A stretch of DNA of 64,000 nucleotides, from NCBI GenBank assembly GCA_907163375.1, contig CAJQUW010011301.1:1-64000 (forward strand). Direction: 5' to 3'. Source of the DNA: Prostheceraeus crozeri. Taxonomy: Eukaryota > Platyhelminthes > Polycladida > Euryleptidae. This document shows, one piece after another, positions 44,732-55,949 of the stretch. A program made the position numbers and the translations under genes. A model generated the notes under the pieces. The model saw nothing but the letters and a program-made list of their open reading frames with translations. It did no database searches and was not told the DNA's origin. The stretch's first letter is position 1. The number at the start of each line of letters is the position of its first letter.

Positions 44732-46009
44732 ATGCAGAGTATCAATTCGGCTTTGTGTTTCTTCGATTCTCCCCCTCATCAGACAGACATCATCTCCTCA
44801 ACAATTATAGTCCCCACAACAAATATCGATGGTAACCAACAGCCTATTCAGTTTGATATACCTGCCAATCCTCAAGATTATATTGACTGTCAATCCATTG
44901 ATTTGGAGTTGTGCATACAAATTAAGAAGACTGATGGTACAAATATTGATTCATCCAAGGATAAAGTGGGATTAGCAAATCTTACTATTGACAGTCTGTT
45001 CTCAGATGTGTATCTAATATTGAATGACAAACAGATTGAAGGAGGGGATCGAGCATATCCATATCGAGCATACATACATACAATGACGCAATTTCAAAAG
45101 CAAGCTAAACAGTCACACTTGCAAGTTTCTGGGTGGTATGATGATCAGCAAGGGAAATTTGATGATGTCTCAAATGCAGGGTCAAAAAGACGAATGGATT
45201 TAACAGCGGATTCAAGGGAATTATACTTGAAAGGACCTGTCTATCTTGATTTCCTTCGTCAATCTAGATATCTGCTATCACAGGTTAAAATGCAAATAAA
45301 ATTTATTCGTGCAAATCCTGAGTTCGCGTTAATGGCTTTTGGAGCTACAAACTATCAAGTCAACATAAGTAATGCCGTGCTCAATGTAAGGCGAGTAACA
45401 ATGAACCCGTCAGTCATCAACGAGCATGCGACAGGATTGAGGAAAAACAATGCAATATATCCAGTTAATCACAGTGTGTTGACAAACTTCACAATTGGTG
45501 CGGTATCATCCTCACATGCCTACCCAAATCTTTTTCCTACTGCAATGCCAAAGGCGGTGTATATCACATTTGTGGAAAATGAGACATTCATTGCTGCTTT
45601 TGAAAAGAATCCATTCAATTTCCAACACTTTAATGTTAGCAAACTAGCACTCTACCAGGATGGGAAATTTGTATCTTGCAAAGCATATAAGCCTAATTTC
45701 AAAGATGGTAAATTCGCACGTGAATATGGTTCTACTTTCACCGCCCTCAACATGTTTAATACATATGATTCAAATGGAATTACAATGGATATGTACAAGA
45801 ATGGATACTTCTTCATTATGTACAACCTCACAGCAGATGCAGATCTAGGTGGTGAAAGTGTAGGAGTTACAAAGCCTGGAAATCTACGACTGGAGGTATC
45901 ATTTGAGTCACCTTTGAAGAAAACGATTACTTGTCTCATTTATGCTATCTATGATAGCAAAGTTGAGATAACAAGAATGAGAGACGTGACTGTCAGCTAT
46001 CAGAGATGA
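44732..46009 (+). CDS. Polinton major capsid protein
   Basis: A single uninterrupted frame of 425 codons from ATG 44732. The start SALCFFDSPPHQTDIISST, then PIQFDIPANPQDYIDCQSID, matches the Polinton and adintovirus major capsid type (S..LF..PPTQT...PIEF...G...YLDL), a double jelly-roll protein. Later segments (DLTADSRELYLKGPVYLDF, then AVYITFVENETFIAAFEKNP) have alternating strands as expected. In the family it builds the hexon-like shell. The frame looks whole. Its stop overlaps the protease start (ATGA at 46006-46009). Confidence 0.88.
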   Translation: MQSINSALCFFDSPPHQTDIISSTIIVPTTNIDGNQQPIQFDIPANPQDYIDCQSIDLELCIQIKKTDGTNIDSSKDKVGLANLTIDSLFSDVYLILNDKQIEGGDRAYPYRAYIHTMTQFQKQAKQSHLQVSGWYDDQQGKFDDVSNAGSKRRMDLTADSRELYLKGPVYLDFLRQSRYLLSQVKMQIKFIRANPEFALMAFGATNYQVNISNAVLNVRRVTMNPSVINEHATGLRKNNAIYPVNHSVLTNFTIGAVSSSHAYPNLFPTAMPKAVYITFVENETFIAAFEKNPFNFQHFNVSKLALYQDGKFVSCKAYKPNFKDGKFAREYGSTFTALNMFNTYDSNGITMDMYKNGYFFIMYNLTADADLGGESVGVTKPGNLRLEVSFESPLKKTITCLIYAIYDSKVEITRMRDVTVSYQR

Positions 46010-46471
46010 GTAACTTAAGCAACATAGAAATCTTGAGGAAAATGAGGAAAGCCCATCCCTACTCCAAGACAATATTTCTCAATGTCTTTTCTAGAGATAA
46101 TTTACCTGATTCAATTCCGTTCTATCCTTGTTCGCTTATTATCAATACGGATACCAACAATCTTCCCGGAAAACATTGGATTGCTATATACATCAAATCG
46201 TTATCAAGTGGCCGAATATTTTGACTCTCTTAATCAACCTCGTTTACATGATATCGCATTATGGATGAACAGGTTCTCCTGGACTGTTAGGAAAGTGACA
46301 TCGTTCCCACTTCAAAGTAATACATCTCTAATGTGCGGTGGCTATGTACTCTATTTTCTCAACGAGAGACCATTGAAAAATAACTGTAAAAGTGCTTTAG
46401 AACTATTTTCAAAAGACTGTGATAAAAATGATGTAATTCTTACTAAATATGTCGAAACATTTTTTAAATAA
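46006..46471 (+). pseudogene. Adenain-like cysteine protease of the Polinton (fossil)
   Basis: The catalytic elements of the adenovirus-type (Ulp1-like) maturation protease are visible in order: GKHWIAIYI (His), EYFDSLNQP (Asp) and SLMCGGYVLYFL (Cys). The usual N-terminal FLNVFSRDNLP and FYPCSLIINTD also fit. In the family it trims capsid and core proteins at GG-type sites, two of which occur in the small basic proteins of this element. The start overlaps the end of the capsid gene by four bases. The locus is broken. Confidence 0.88.
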
Positions 46472-46578
46472 AGTTTTATGTTGTATCATTAACTTGCTCT
46501 CTTTTTTCCAAAACAAGGGTTTATAAGGAAAACAAAAACATGTTCATATTTTATTATCTATTCACATATATATAAAAT
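46472..46578. other. Convergent 3' junction between plus- and minus-strand Polinton genes
   Basis: The plus-strand gene series ends at 46471 and the minus-strand series ends at 46579. AATAAA at about 46468-46473 serves the plus side; the short AT-rich spacer could also end minus-strand transcripts. Confidence 0.45.
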
Positions 46579-47148
46579 CTACAATTTGGTTTTCATGAAA
46601 CATTTTTTCAAATCACATATGATTGGAGGCACATCACTTATGTCTTTAATGCCAGTTATTACAATCTTTCCATTATGGAACACATGAACATGATATGGAT
46701 GCCAGTTAGTTAATTGAGCTGCTGGAAATAACTCCACTTCATAAGTTAGATTATGTGATGATGTAACTTTACGGAAGTCATAGTGATAGTGCAATTCACA
46801 TAACACGGTCATTGTCTTCACTTTCCAATCAGATAATGAATCACCAAGTAAATGTTCCAAAGTGAAGTGTAGATATGTGAGATCACCCTTCATGACCCTT
46901 CCAATACATGGGATTGTTCCATTTGGAAAGAATAGGATAGTGAGAGATTTATCCTTCCTCTGAATCCTCCATGTTAACATTGAGGGTCTTCCAAGATGTA
47001 AGCTCGTTGTCGGATTCAATTTCCGTTTTATCAGCAACCATTGTTTTCGGTTGGGTATATTCCTCTCGATCTCTTGTAGATTGAGTTTTGAGTTTACTTT
47101 TGTAGTTAACATCCGATTTACAACTTCCAACCGTTTGATGTCCTCCAT
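46579..47148 (-). CDS. Polinton protein with TATA-binding-protein-like repeats
   Basis: A 189-codon frame. Two half-repeats resemble the TBP core. The first has SLTILFFPNGTIPCIGRV (residues 68-85) and then WKVKTMTVLCELHY (108-121), like TBP's ALIFSSGKMVCTG and FKIQNMVGSCDV. The second has YEVELFPA (136-143) and HVHVFHNGKIVITGIKD (153-169), like TBP's YEPELFPG and IFVSGKVVLTGAK. Spacing between these blocks also matches TBP closely. TBP binds the TATA box and starts transcription; here it could serve the element's own TATA promoters. That use is inference. A second frame (46949-47509) overlaps the 5' part on the same strand; how the two relate is unclear. Confidence 0.7.
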   Translation of the reverse strand: MEDIKRLEVVNRMLTTKVNSKLNLQEIERNIPNRKQWLLIKRKLNPTTSLHLGRPSMLTWRIQRKDKSLTILFFPNGTIPCIGRVMKGDLTYLHFTLEHLLGDSLSDWKVKTMTVLCELHYHYDFRKVTSSHNLTYEVELFPAAQLTNWHPYHVHVFHNGKIVITGIKDISDVPPIICDLKKCFMKTKL

Positions 47149-47509
47149 CTTTAATGAATGACGTTATCTGTGGTAGTATCTCCCTTGTAAAGGTTTCCCA
47201 TGTGACGTCACTGAAACCAAAAAATCGATATTCAACATCTTCCCGTTTTGGTGAACAGACGTATAGTTTCACTGATGAATCACACTTTATCCATACCTTG
47301 TCATCGAGAGGAATCTTGATCCGAGTTTTATGGTTGCCAATGAGATCAGCAAAGTCTTTCAGTGAAGGCATTGAGTCAATACTAATGCAAACGCCACGAT
47401 GTTTTCGAACACTATTTGCTATTGAATGACGAAATGCTATTCTTTTAGAATTTGTTATGTGAACGTTTTGAACGTCACTAAGTTTCCATGTTCTAATGTA
47501 ATGAGGCAT
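46949..47509 (-). CDS. Polinton frame upstream of the TBP-like gene, unknown
   Basis: ATG at 47507-47509 opens 186 codons. The start MPHYIRTWKLSDVQNVHITN and the later VWIKCDSSVKLYVCSPKRED and WETFTREILPQITSFI look ordered; the end is acidic and Ser- or Thr-rich. No family was recognised. It overlaps the TBP-like frame by 200 bases on the same strand and lies directly upstream of it, so it may be the first part of the same gene or a separate partner. Confidence 0.5.
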   Translation of the reverse strand: MPHYIRTWKLSDVQNVHITNSKRIAFRHSIANSVRKHRGVCISIDSMPSLKDFADLIGNHKTRIKIPLDDKVWIKCDSSVKLYVCSPKREDVEYRFFGFSDVTWETFTREILPQITSFIKDGGHQTVGSCKSDVNYKSKLKTQSTRDREEYTQPKTMVADKTEIESDNELTSWKTLNVNMEDSEEG

Positions 47510-47945
47510 GTTCCGAAAGCTATGTTTGAAATTTAGGTTTAATGTTTGCCTAAAGTTTGTTATTTTATTAGCTCAGCATATCGGAATGATGTTGAGTACA
47601 AATTCTTCACATATTCATTGACATTAGGACTACCTATTTATTAGTAATCATTTCTACATATCGGAAAGATGTAGAAATTTCAATTATAGTAAGACTACTT
47701 ATGTATTAGTAGGTGTTGCTACATGTCGGAAGATGCAGCAATCGCAAGATCTATTACAAGTGGAATATTATATTGTTTTTGTTTAGACTTATTCTACATC
47801 ACCTGTGACAGGAAGGCATCTCCTTCTCTTCGACGGTGGGGGAAGACCTAGGCTGTAGTGTCCATATGGTAATGATAAATTTCTATCCAGCCAACAGCGC
47901 TTATCCTCTCAAAGTGAAAGACCTCGCTTCCTAAATGATTTTGTG
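47510..47945. other. Spacer between TBP-like locus and polymerase locus
   Basis: AT-rich with no supported gene. Three short stretches carry the word CATATCGGAA or CATGTCGGAA (about 47577, 47658, 47711), each followed by GATGTAG- or GATGCAG-like sequence, so it holds a degenerate direct repeat. Confidence 0.45.
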
Positions 47946-50900
47946 CTAACTATGTGATTTTTTTGAATTTATAATTGTCATATCTTCAGTTGTATCATTC
48001 TCACTATAATACACACTCCTATGGTCATTATGTTTCAATTTTTTAACTGCTGCTCTTTGAATTCCTTTTGCACGTTTGATGCTATGATTCGTAGAGTCTA
48101 GATATTTCATTGAATACATTTTCGGTTTTAGTAGGATCATTTCCTCAAGCAACTTTCCAGCACACACATCTTTAAAACAACCTAATCTAGCTTTGTTTGT
48201 AGTTAAGTATAGTCGGTGATGACTGTCATAGTTTGAAGAGTCAAACTTTTCACCGAAGTATAGAAGTATATCTTCCAGACGGACAGATGGTGATGTGTAT
48301 AAACATAGGATGAAACTGTCGGTATCACCTCCACAAAGCTGCGTTCTATTTATCAGTGGACATCCTTTTAGATCTTAGTAATATAATTGATACATTTCCA
48401 ACTTACTATAGTCAAGTACTGCCTGACCAACATATATTAATTTATTTAAAACTATTGAAGGTTTGTACATTTCCATACCAACCAGATCTTCATCAAATAT
48501 TTTGTGTTGAACATAGAGAGGATGATTTGACAATTTCAGTAGTTGTTTCTCATTGTTGACTAGTTTAAATTTTTTCCTTCTCCTTACATTTTCCATTGTT
48601 TTACCATATAAAGAATTATTTTTCAATTTGTAGAATGACTTTTCGAAGTCAGTGCTTGATTGAGCCGTCTTTTGAGAGTTTATATCAATGTATGTTTTTA
48701 ACCAAGGCTTTTGTGTGAATTTTATGCCACTATGAATCTTCTTGATTCTCATGGCCATGGTCAAGTAAAATTTTAAAGTTGAGTAGTGGACTACATAATT
48801 TCCCTATCAAATTGATGGACCAGAAGTTTCCTGATAGACGAAAAATGTGTATTTGGTCTTACTTTTTCATATAGATTTTTCATATAGTGTGAAAACATTC
48901 TCTTTTCAATCATCTGCATTTCTGGAGCTAATGGGAAATCGGCAGTGTCATCATGAATGGCTTCAGGATACTCTAAATCAAAATAAAAAATGTAGCCGAT
49001 TTCACCATCATCATCTATATTTTGAACATTTTCTTCATTTAAAAAAATTATCTAATTCACTTTCATTCAACCATTTGAAATTTGAGTGGGGTAGATTCCT
49101 ACTAAGTGAGGAACCGTAAAGGTTATTGACATCTAAGTAGGCCAAGTGTCGACTTTCATGTGTATTATTTCCTAATTCGTCAATGCGTGCACGCGCTCGG
49201 TGAATGTTGGTGAAAGTGATACCCCCTCTAATTCCTCGTTCAAATAGATTGTACATATTTTCATCTTGTATGTAGTGTGGGGGATCATTGGAAGAGAAAT
49301 TTAGTGCTGAGGTAAAGCTAAGATGTGGGAGACTAACAAAATGTACAGGGTCGATTTCTTCCTCACGTTGACTCAATGCTCTAAACACTTCAATTATGTC
49401 TGCCAACAATAAAACATCTAACTTAAAATATGCCAGGATGTAATCACCAAATGTGCTACAATTAAATTCAATCCATGCCTTGTTAGCGTGTTCATATTCA
49501 CTATCGGAACAGTGCTCACGAGTAAGATCATTATAGAATTCAAATTGTGGTGGTAGACAGTCTTCCATCAACGTGTTTAAGTTTTTGAAGTATGAATATG
49601 GAAACACTCCCTTCTGATATAAAACATTATCACTTAATTGTGGAAATTCTACCCTTAATGTCTCTACATGCTCATACGTTTGCAAGCCCTTGGCTAATTC
49701 ACTCAAGGATGCACTTAGAAATTGATATGAGTATAAGAATTTGAGTTTAAAGTATACTGTCTTCTCTTTGTATTCAATTACAGGGACACTGGCGGATAAA
49801 GTTATATATTTTTCAGCAGTTGCTGCTACAACATCTAATTTCCAAGATTTCATTCTTCCAATCGCTTTATAGCAAACGATGTGACTGTCATGATTTTTAA
49901 AATTGTGGAAAAATATGGGGAGCTCCCGTCTGTTAAGTCTTAACCGGAGATTGCATTTCCTACATAATGTTTGCCTATATTGCCTCATGATCACGAACTT
50001 TTATGACTTCATCGCTGAATTTCGATTTACATTTGTTGCAACATTCTGCATTCTCATGGCTTGCTTTTTCATCCGCTGACAGTGTCATTGGCTGCCTAGT
50101 TATTGCACATTGGTTGTCATATAAGTCTTGGGCTACAGTTTCAAAGTGGTGCAAGAAACTAATAATGCAATTTTCTCCCTCAAAGAGGTAATACTTGTTT
50201 TCAAATTTCGATTGAAGGGCATTATGCCAGACATGATAAGCTCCAATGGCCGCAGGTTTATGTATTTTATTATCAATGTAGCACTCTATATCTGCATAAA
50301 TTACTAAAAGAGGACTCAGTTGATATTCCATGCTACTTGTTAGTACTTTTAGATCTGACGGCATTTTTTCTATTTGTGCTTTTCCTCGAATGCAAAACTG
50401 GAAGTGTTGGTCTAGTGTTGTCTTATATGTGAATGACTGAGTGCATCTTTCGCAGAAGTATTTATGTCTTTTTAAAGTTCTCCTATACAATCTTGACAGC
50501 TTAGGAATTCCACAATAGTGTGCTGCTCCATTGTTTAGAATTAGCAAAATATTAACCGTTTGCCTACCAGTGAAGTTACTATTGTAACGAACACCTTTGA
50601 GTCCATTTTCATAAAAGTGAATGTTAATTTTAATATCATTATTTTTCTCAAATTTTGGAATATCTTTGATTGATACTGGTGTGGAAATGCCTTCCATATT
50701 TAGCTCAGATGTCCACTTACTATATGATTTTACTTCATTCCTTGAATAAGGTACTTCATTATAATGCAATATTGATAAAACTGAATGTAGGAAGCAATCG
50801 TTTGCATTTGAATTAACATTAATGACAGCTCTAGAGTTTTTTAACTTCTTTGGTAGAGGAAATGATTGTCCACCTGACAGTATTGGACTTGTTATTGCAT

Positions 50901-51377
50901 TAAACTCTATATTTTGTAATTCATCTATAATCCAATTGCTACCCTTTTTGTGAAGGCTTCAATATGATTTATTAGACTATTTAGATGATCCTGAAACCAA
51001 GCATCATAGTCATAAATATAGTTTGAGGATGATGAGGTAAAGTGTGCAAGAAAAGTTTCTTCTTCTTGAGGATTAGAACGGACATATCGAATTTTTGCAA
51101 TCAGACGACCGCGCAATTGATAGCTCCTTAGTAAGTCAGACACTAAATTCCCTAACATGGAAAGCATGCTTTCTAAGAATGATGTTATGTCCAAAGTAGG
51201 TGTTGTTGGCGTGATATCATATACACGTGCATGGCCATTGAGTGCGCTTTCGCTGAGACTAACAGTTCCATAGTTATTATGCATATTCATCTCACTATTT
51301 GTATTATGTACATTCATATGCTGCCGAAATCTACTTATAGAGTTATACGTTTTGCCACACCGAGAGCAGTATTGCAT
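47946..51377 (-). pseudogene. Protein-primed DNA polymerase B of the Polinton (fossil)
   Basis: Reading leftwards from 51377: a C2H2-like finger (CSRCGKTYNSISRFRQHMNVH), a long N-terminal region, a second Cys-His cluster (CERCTQSFTYKTTLDQHFQFC is too long to be more than one finger), then YADIECYID (exonuclease I), FFHNFKNHDSHI (II), AYFKLDVLLLAD (III), DVNNLYGSSLS (polymerase A), KNNSLYGKTMEN (B) and GGDTDSF (C, near 48320). The end with LRPKMYS-like KPKMYSMKYL and KRAKGIQRAAVKKL is typical of Polinton polymerases. In the family it copies the element using a protein primer. The locus is broken, with several breaks. Confidence 0.92.
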
Positions 51378-51414
51378 AAAGTTTTGTATGTTAGTTGAAG
51401 CGCTGGTTGTTGGC

Positions 51415-51633
51415 TTAGAAATTTCTATTTTGATTATTTGAATTTGACTCTGTTATGCTATCATTCGGTTTGTTATTGCATATAAGTTTATGCCTCTTAG
51501 GATTATCTATCCTATTCGTCTTATATGGACACTTGCTACATTGATACGTTTTTCCTAACTTACAAAATTTTTCATGACGTTGCAAATTGCCTATGAGAGT
51601 GAACACTTTTCCACACTTGGTACAGACAACCAT
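51415..51633 (-). CDS. Small C2H2 zinc-finger frame at the polymerase 5' side
   Basis: ATG at 51631-51633 opens 72 codons: MVVCTKCGKVFTLIGNLQRH, then KFCKLGKTYQCSKCPYKTN and RHKLIC. Two C2H2-type fingers are present. It lies 37 bp upstream of the polymerase locus on the same strand and has its own TATA box. It may be the first part of the polymerase gene, since Polinton polymerases often have N-terminal fingers, or a separate small regulator. Confidence 0.6.
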   Translation of the reverse strand: MVVCTKCGKVFTLIGNLQRHEKFCKLGKTYQCSKCPYKTNRIDNPKRHKLICNNKPNDSITESNSNNQNRNF

Positions 51634-51663
51634 GATTATTGTTGAGGATTGAAATTAGCAAGC

Positions 51664-51673
51664 CCTTTATATA
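51664..51673 (-). promoter_or_regulatory. TATA box facing the finger/polymerase genes
   Basis: The minus strand reads TATATAAAGG about 35 bp upstream of the ATG at 51633, the same sequence as the boxes at 821 and 56573. Confidence 0.6.
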
Positions 51674-51888
51674 CATCTATCATCCTATGACGTCAACGTT
51701 ATCACTAGCCAATAGCTTATGTTCCCATCTGATGCAAAGAGAAAACATAAAATGTTTGATAATTTCTTTTTCCTAAATGAAGAAAGATAAAAGTTAAAGT
51801 TTGGCACACTTTACAATACCGCTGTGATTCAGCTTCAAATGACTGCATCCTTTTGTGCAGACGCTGAAATCGTTCATGTGAGTCAGTC

Positions 51889-53940
51889 TCACTTTACATT
51901 GTTCATGCACTCAATGTGAATTAAAGTTTCCTTTTCATGAATACGGCTGTTTGAAACCTGGGAGGCCAACAGGAGATTGGATTGTGTTAGGTTCCTCACA
52001 GATTCAATTAAGCCTCTGTTCTCCTCCTTCATTTTCTTCTCCCGCTCCTCTGCTTGCTGTAGGCGCTCCTGGCAGAGACGCAACTTGGTCTGTATATCCT
52101 CTTCTGTCGAGGTTGCGTCCAAGTCGACGTTATAATCCCGCACTGGGAGAGGAGCCGTCACATCCGACGTTGGTAGAGCTGCAACTGGGGGAGGTGTTGT
52201 GGGAAGTAGTACCGGGGAGGAAGGAGCTGCACCTGGCGTCGGTATTGGTTTCGGAGGAGATACCGGCGAGGGAAGACGCACGGGGGATGATGGAGCCAAG
52301 CAGATCATTGGGGACGGCGGCAGGCGGACACTCCAGCTCGGGGATGCCCGGATGTTACTGAAGGAGACCTCCTGTAATGCATGCATCACGGAGTCCTGTA
52401 ATCGAAAAGAAACAATTGTTTATGAACTATTTACAATTGTTAACATTTATCAAAATTAAAATTAACACTATGTAAATTCGATTACATAAATTAAAATTAA
52501 CTTGTTGACATTTATTAACTCCAAATGTGAATTTCTCATACCTTCAGCTCGATTGTCCTTCGATTGGATCCACCTTCATCCTCCGAAAGAACCATCGAAT
52601 CATTCTAGAAGATAAATCGATCTATTGCAGATTAATAAACTTATACTCAAGTGGGTTTCTAAATTATAATGGAAAAATTCTCTGCTCATGCATTCATCTA
52701 AGCATTATACTTACATTTGCAACCGAATTATCGGATGAGGATGTTAGAGACGACGTGGTGGAGACGTCATCAGATGATGAGGAATCCTCGGACGTTGATG
52801 AATCGCCCGATGATTCATGAATGGAGTAGGGCCTCTCCTCGTTATCCTCTATTGATGTGGTGGTCGCCGGCGTAGACAGAAAACTCCGCTGACGTCTCTT
52901 AAGGGACAAAGATCGTACAGCCTGCAGCGAAAATGTGATAATATTTTTTATAACGAAATAGATATTAATGAGAATTAATATAGACATGGGCTATATACAT
53001 GTACAGTTTTTTTCCAGATATTGTTGTCTCATATCAAATCGTAGACCATGAAAATCACACTTACAGGGCTTGAGATGGTTTTCTTTTCCGGCGAATTCAA
53101 TCGAGGTACTGCAGGATACCTTTGGACACTTGGAAACAGCTGAAAATAGAAATTCATGTTCAATTTCACATTAAGAAGTAACAAGCAAATTAATTTCTTA
53201 CCTTTCGCAAGTTTTCCACCGCATTATTGTCTTCGAAACTGACTTTCGGCGGTCGAGGCACCTCAGACTGAAATATTTATGAAATATTGATTTAATTTAT
53301 GCACACGATTACTAACCTGAGTAAATAGAATCTCACATCTTTAACGACCAGTTTCTTCTGCACCAACACCTTGGCTTTCTTCGGTGGGGGCATCACCATG
53401 TCCTGAAATGTGTTAACAAAAAATTTATTTTAGTCTAAAGGAAGTAGTACTTTTTGTCAACTGTGAGTCAGCTGTCCGTTCAAGTTAGCATTTAGAATTG
53501 ACTGCACTTACCTTAAAATCACTCAGAGTCTCATCAATAAATTCTCGAGACTTGGGGATTTTCTTAGGTACTCGGGACTTGGGGGCTTTCTTTGCCTCAG
53601 GCTCGTCCACCTGTGAGAGCACGCCTTCAGTCGGCCTTTCTTTGGCAAATAGCCTCTCCAATTTCTTTTTCTCTGCCTTGGAGGTAAGGTTGATGCCTTT
53701 CCGGCCATTCTGTTGGGCACAGGGTGTATGTTTGGCAATAAAGGCCTTTGCTGAGTCGCTGTTTACCTTGTCGTTGCTCCTCTCATATGTCTTGCGGATT
53801 AAGCAATAGAGGTACGTGAAATCCTGTTTGAATATGCAGTCTTTGTGACCACTCTTGTTGGCATGTCGAACAGGCAGTCGGCATGTGTCACAGTAGTGAA
53901 AGATCAGCCGTTGTCGCCCAAAGCTTTCATGTCGGAACAT
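51889..53940 (-). CDS. Seven-exon gene inside the Polinton, unknown function
   Basis: Seven exons join with consensus GT-AG sites, all in phase 0: 53512-53940, 53337-53402, 53202-53267, 53065-53139, 52715-52921, 52542-52604 and 51889-52395, ending at a stop. Donors read GTAAGT, GTGAGA, GTAAGA, GTAAGT, GTAAGT and GTATGA; acceptors end in CAG or TAG. The product would be about 470 residues. The N-terminus has a CCHC-type site (C17, C20, H32, C35), then basic stretches (KKAPKSRVPKKIPKSR). The middle is Ser- and Asp-rich (fifth exon). The last exon is Pro-rich, then a coiled coil (LRLCQERLQQAEEREKKMKE). No family was recognised. Introns are unusual in a Polinton, so this may be captured host sequence; it could also be a gene of an unrecognised inserted element. 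It looks whole. Confidence 0.75.
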
Positions 53941-54147
53941 TTCTATATAGGAAAAAAAATTGATTATAATTTAATCTCTTATTAAACGAGAAGTCATTTA
54001 TACACCATCAACAAAGCTCTATTAAGTGCTACTTTCATATTTGAGAAATCTGAGAAAGAAATAAAATTTGAAGTTGAAATTGAAACCGAAAGTCGAAAAT
54101 TAGATATTTATTCGAAAAGGGGTTGCTCATAAGAAGAGTTGAAATTT

Positions 54148-54378
54148 GGAAATAACTGATTTACAATTATTTAATTTCGAAATTAATATAATGGAATTAA
54201 AGTGAAATTTCGAAAATATCAACCACTGCTCAATTTGTTTAATTAAACAAGCTTGAATTTTATGGAAGCAGCTGATTTATATTTATTTAATTTGAAATAA
54301 ATATAATGGAATGAAAGTGAGATTTCGAAAAAGTTAAACCGTTACTCAATTTGTTTAATTAAACAAATTTGAATTTTT
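54148..54378. repeat. Two-copy tandem repeat, period about 116 bp
   Basis: Both copies run from GGAA..ACTGATTTA or GGAAGCAGCTGATTTA through ATATAATGGAAT and CTCAATTTGTTTAATTAAAC. They differ at scattered positions, so the duplication is not recent. Confidence 0.8.
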
Positions 54379-55196
54379 TTCTTTAGAAACAATGTGTGAA
54401 AATACGGATGTCAATTGCACTTTTATTTTGACTTATACAGTCATGTCTCTTCTGGATGATTTAATATAGAAAGAAAATAAAAAAAATATATGGTTAATAA
54501 TGTAACATAAAGTGTTCCTATCCTAAAACCCAAGCTTCTATATTTAAAGCTATTTGGTCATAAGAACTTAATAATGTTCCTACTCCCGAATATCCTATAA
54601 AGTAGCACAACATGGCAATGAAACTAACTTCAGAATTGTAGTATGAATCGGAGAACGTGAGGAATGGAGAACGACGACTGCTATGAACACTGAATAATTC
54701 AAAAATGAGTAAAGATCTGATGTGTACAAGTTCTTTATAAAAGAAATTGACAAAGCAACTATGAACAAAGACTTTATGACATCACATCATCGCATTTGTA
54801 CAGTTAAACAAAATTGATAACTCAAACAAGAATTGGAACAGCTGGTTTATTTTTAACCTTAGAAATGCAAGTGCATCATATGTGTTGAAAGATTTCTACA
54901 TGTAAACAGTAGAGTGAATTCAAAGTAATATGAACTGATGGACTGATATATTATTTTGATATACATGTTATTATTAATAGTCATATAATGATTCATATTT
55001 GAAGATATAAAACGTGTGATTTGAATAGAACATTAAAATTTGAATTAAGAGCTAAATTTCAAAAATTCAAATTTCGCGCCAAAATTCGAATAATGAAATT
55101 AAAATACTAGGGTTAGGAAAGAAAAAAAGGTAGCTATGGCACCCGGACCCCATGGGGCGCTACGCGCACTCGAAAAATTATTTACCCTATAATCCG

Positions 55197-55235
55197 AAAA
55201 ATTTCGAGGGCGCGAAGCGCCCGAGAAATTTTGAG
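55197..55235. repeat. GC-rich hairpin in AT-rich context
   Basis: AAATTTCGAGGGCGC and GCGCCCGAGAAATTT flank a three-base loop. It is the only GC-rich spot for more than a kilobase on either side; upstream lies CCCATGGGGCGCTACGCGC. Confidence 0.6.
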
Positions 55236-55383
55236 CCGCCCCTCCGTGTATGAAGTGTATGAAGGTCAAAGGTCAAGGTCAAGTGTAGAGGTTTGTATAT
55301 TATGGTCATTTTTAGTTGTAAACCTTTAACTTTGAAAATTTGTAAACTTAGTCATTTTTGTAAAAAAACTTGGAATTTTTCAA

Positions 55384-55712
55384 GTTGCATACAGATGCAT
55401 ACAACTAGGATTTTGTCATCAAATGGGTACATACAATATATCATTCGAATGCTCTTTTCATTCTGATTCTAATGGTGTATTGTATGACACATGTATATTA
55501 TATAACTAGAGAGCTACATACCTTTAAAGAATGGGCTAAAAATTTAGTGATTTTAAAAATCTAACATTTGTCTGCTTGCATACAGTTGCATACAACTAGG
55601 ATTTTCCCATCGAATAGGTACATACCTTATATTATTCCAATGGTCTTTTCATTCTCATTCTTATGGTGTCGTGTATGACACATGTATGATATCATCCTGG
55701 ACTGCTACAAGC
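55384..55712. repeat. Two-copy tandem repeat, period about 191 bp
   Basis: Both copies include GCATACAACTAGGATTTT, GGTACATAC, TCTTTTCATTCT and TGTATGACACATGTAT. They are diverged at many positions. Confidence 0.8.
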
Positions 55713-55949
55713 ATTTTAAAATTAACAACATAACTGTTTCTTTAAAAGTTATATGTTCCTATTTATTTCAGGTTGAAGTCTTCATATTTGATTTTTTTGT
55801 TTCAATTCAGTTATTGAACATCATTAATTGTAGATAGTTATTCCCCTTTCCCATTCAGACCTTAATTGAAGACCGATTTGTGAAATGATAAAACAAGTCT
55901 GTTCATATATACAAATGAATATTAAATGAAGAGATTAAAAAAAAGCACA

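Larger units (their letters stand above)
53941..55751. other. AT-rich non-coding part of the Polinton with tandem repeats
   Basis: It holds two tandem duplications (54148-54378 and 55384-55712) and a GC-rich hairpin (about 55197-55235), listed separately. No gene could be supported. It may contain the 5' untranslated part of the spliced gene. Confidence 0.6.

Noticed and set aside
51951-52361. A plus-strand frame of 136 codons
   Set aside because: It is the antisense of the Pro-rich last exon of the spliced gene.
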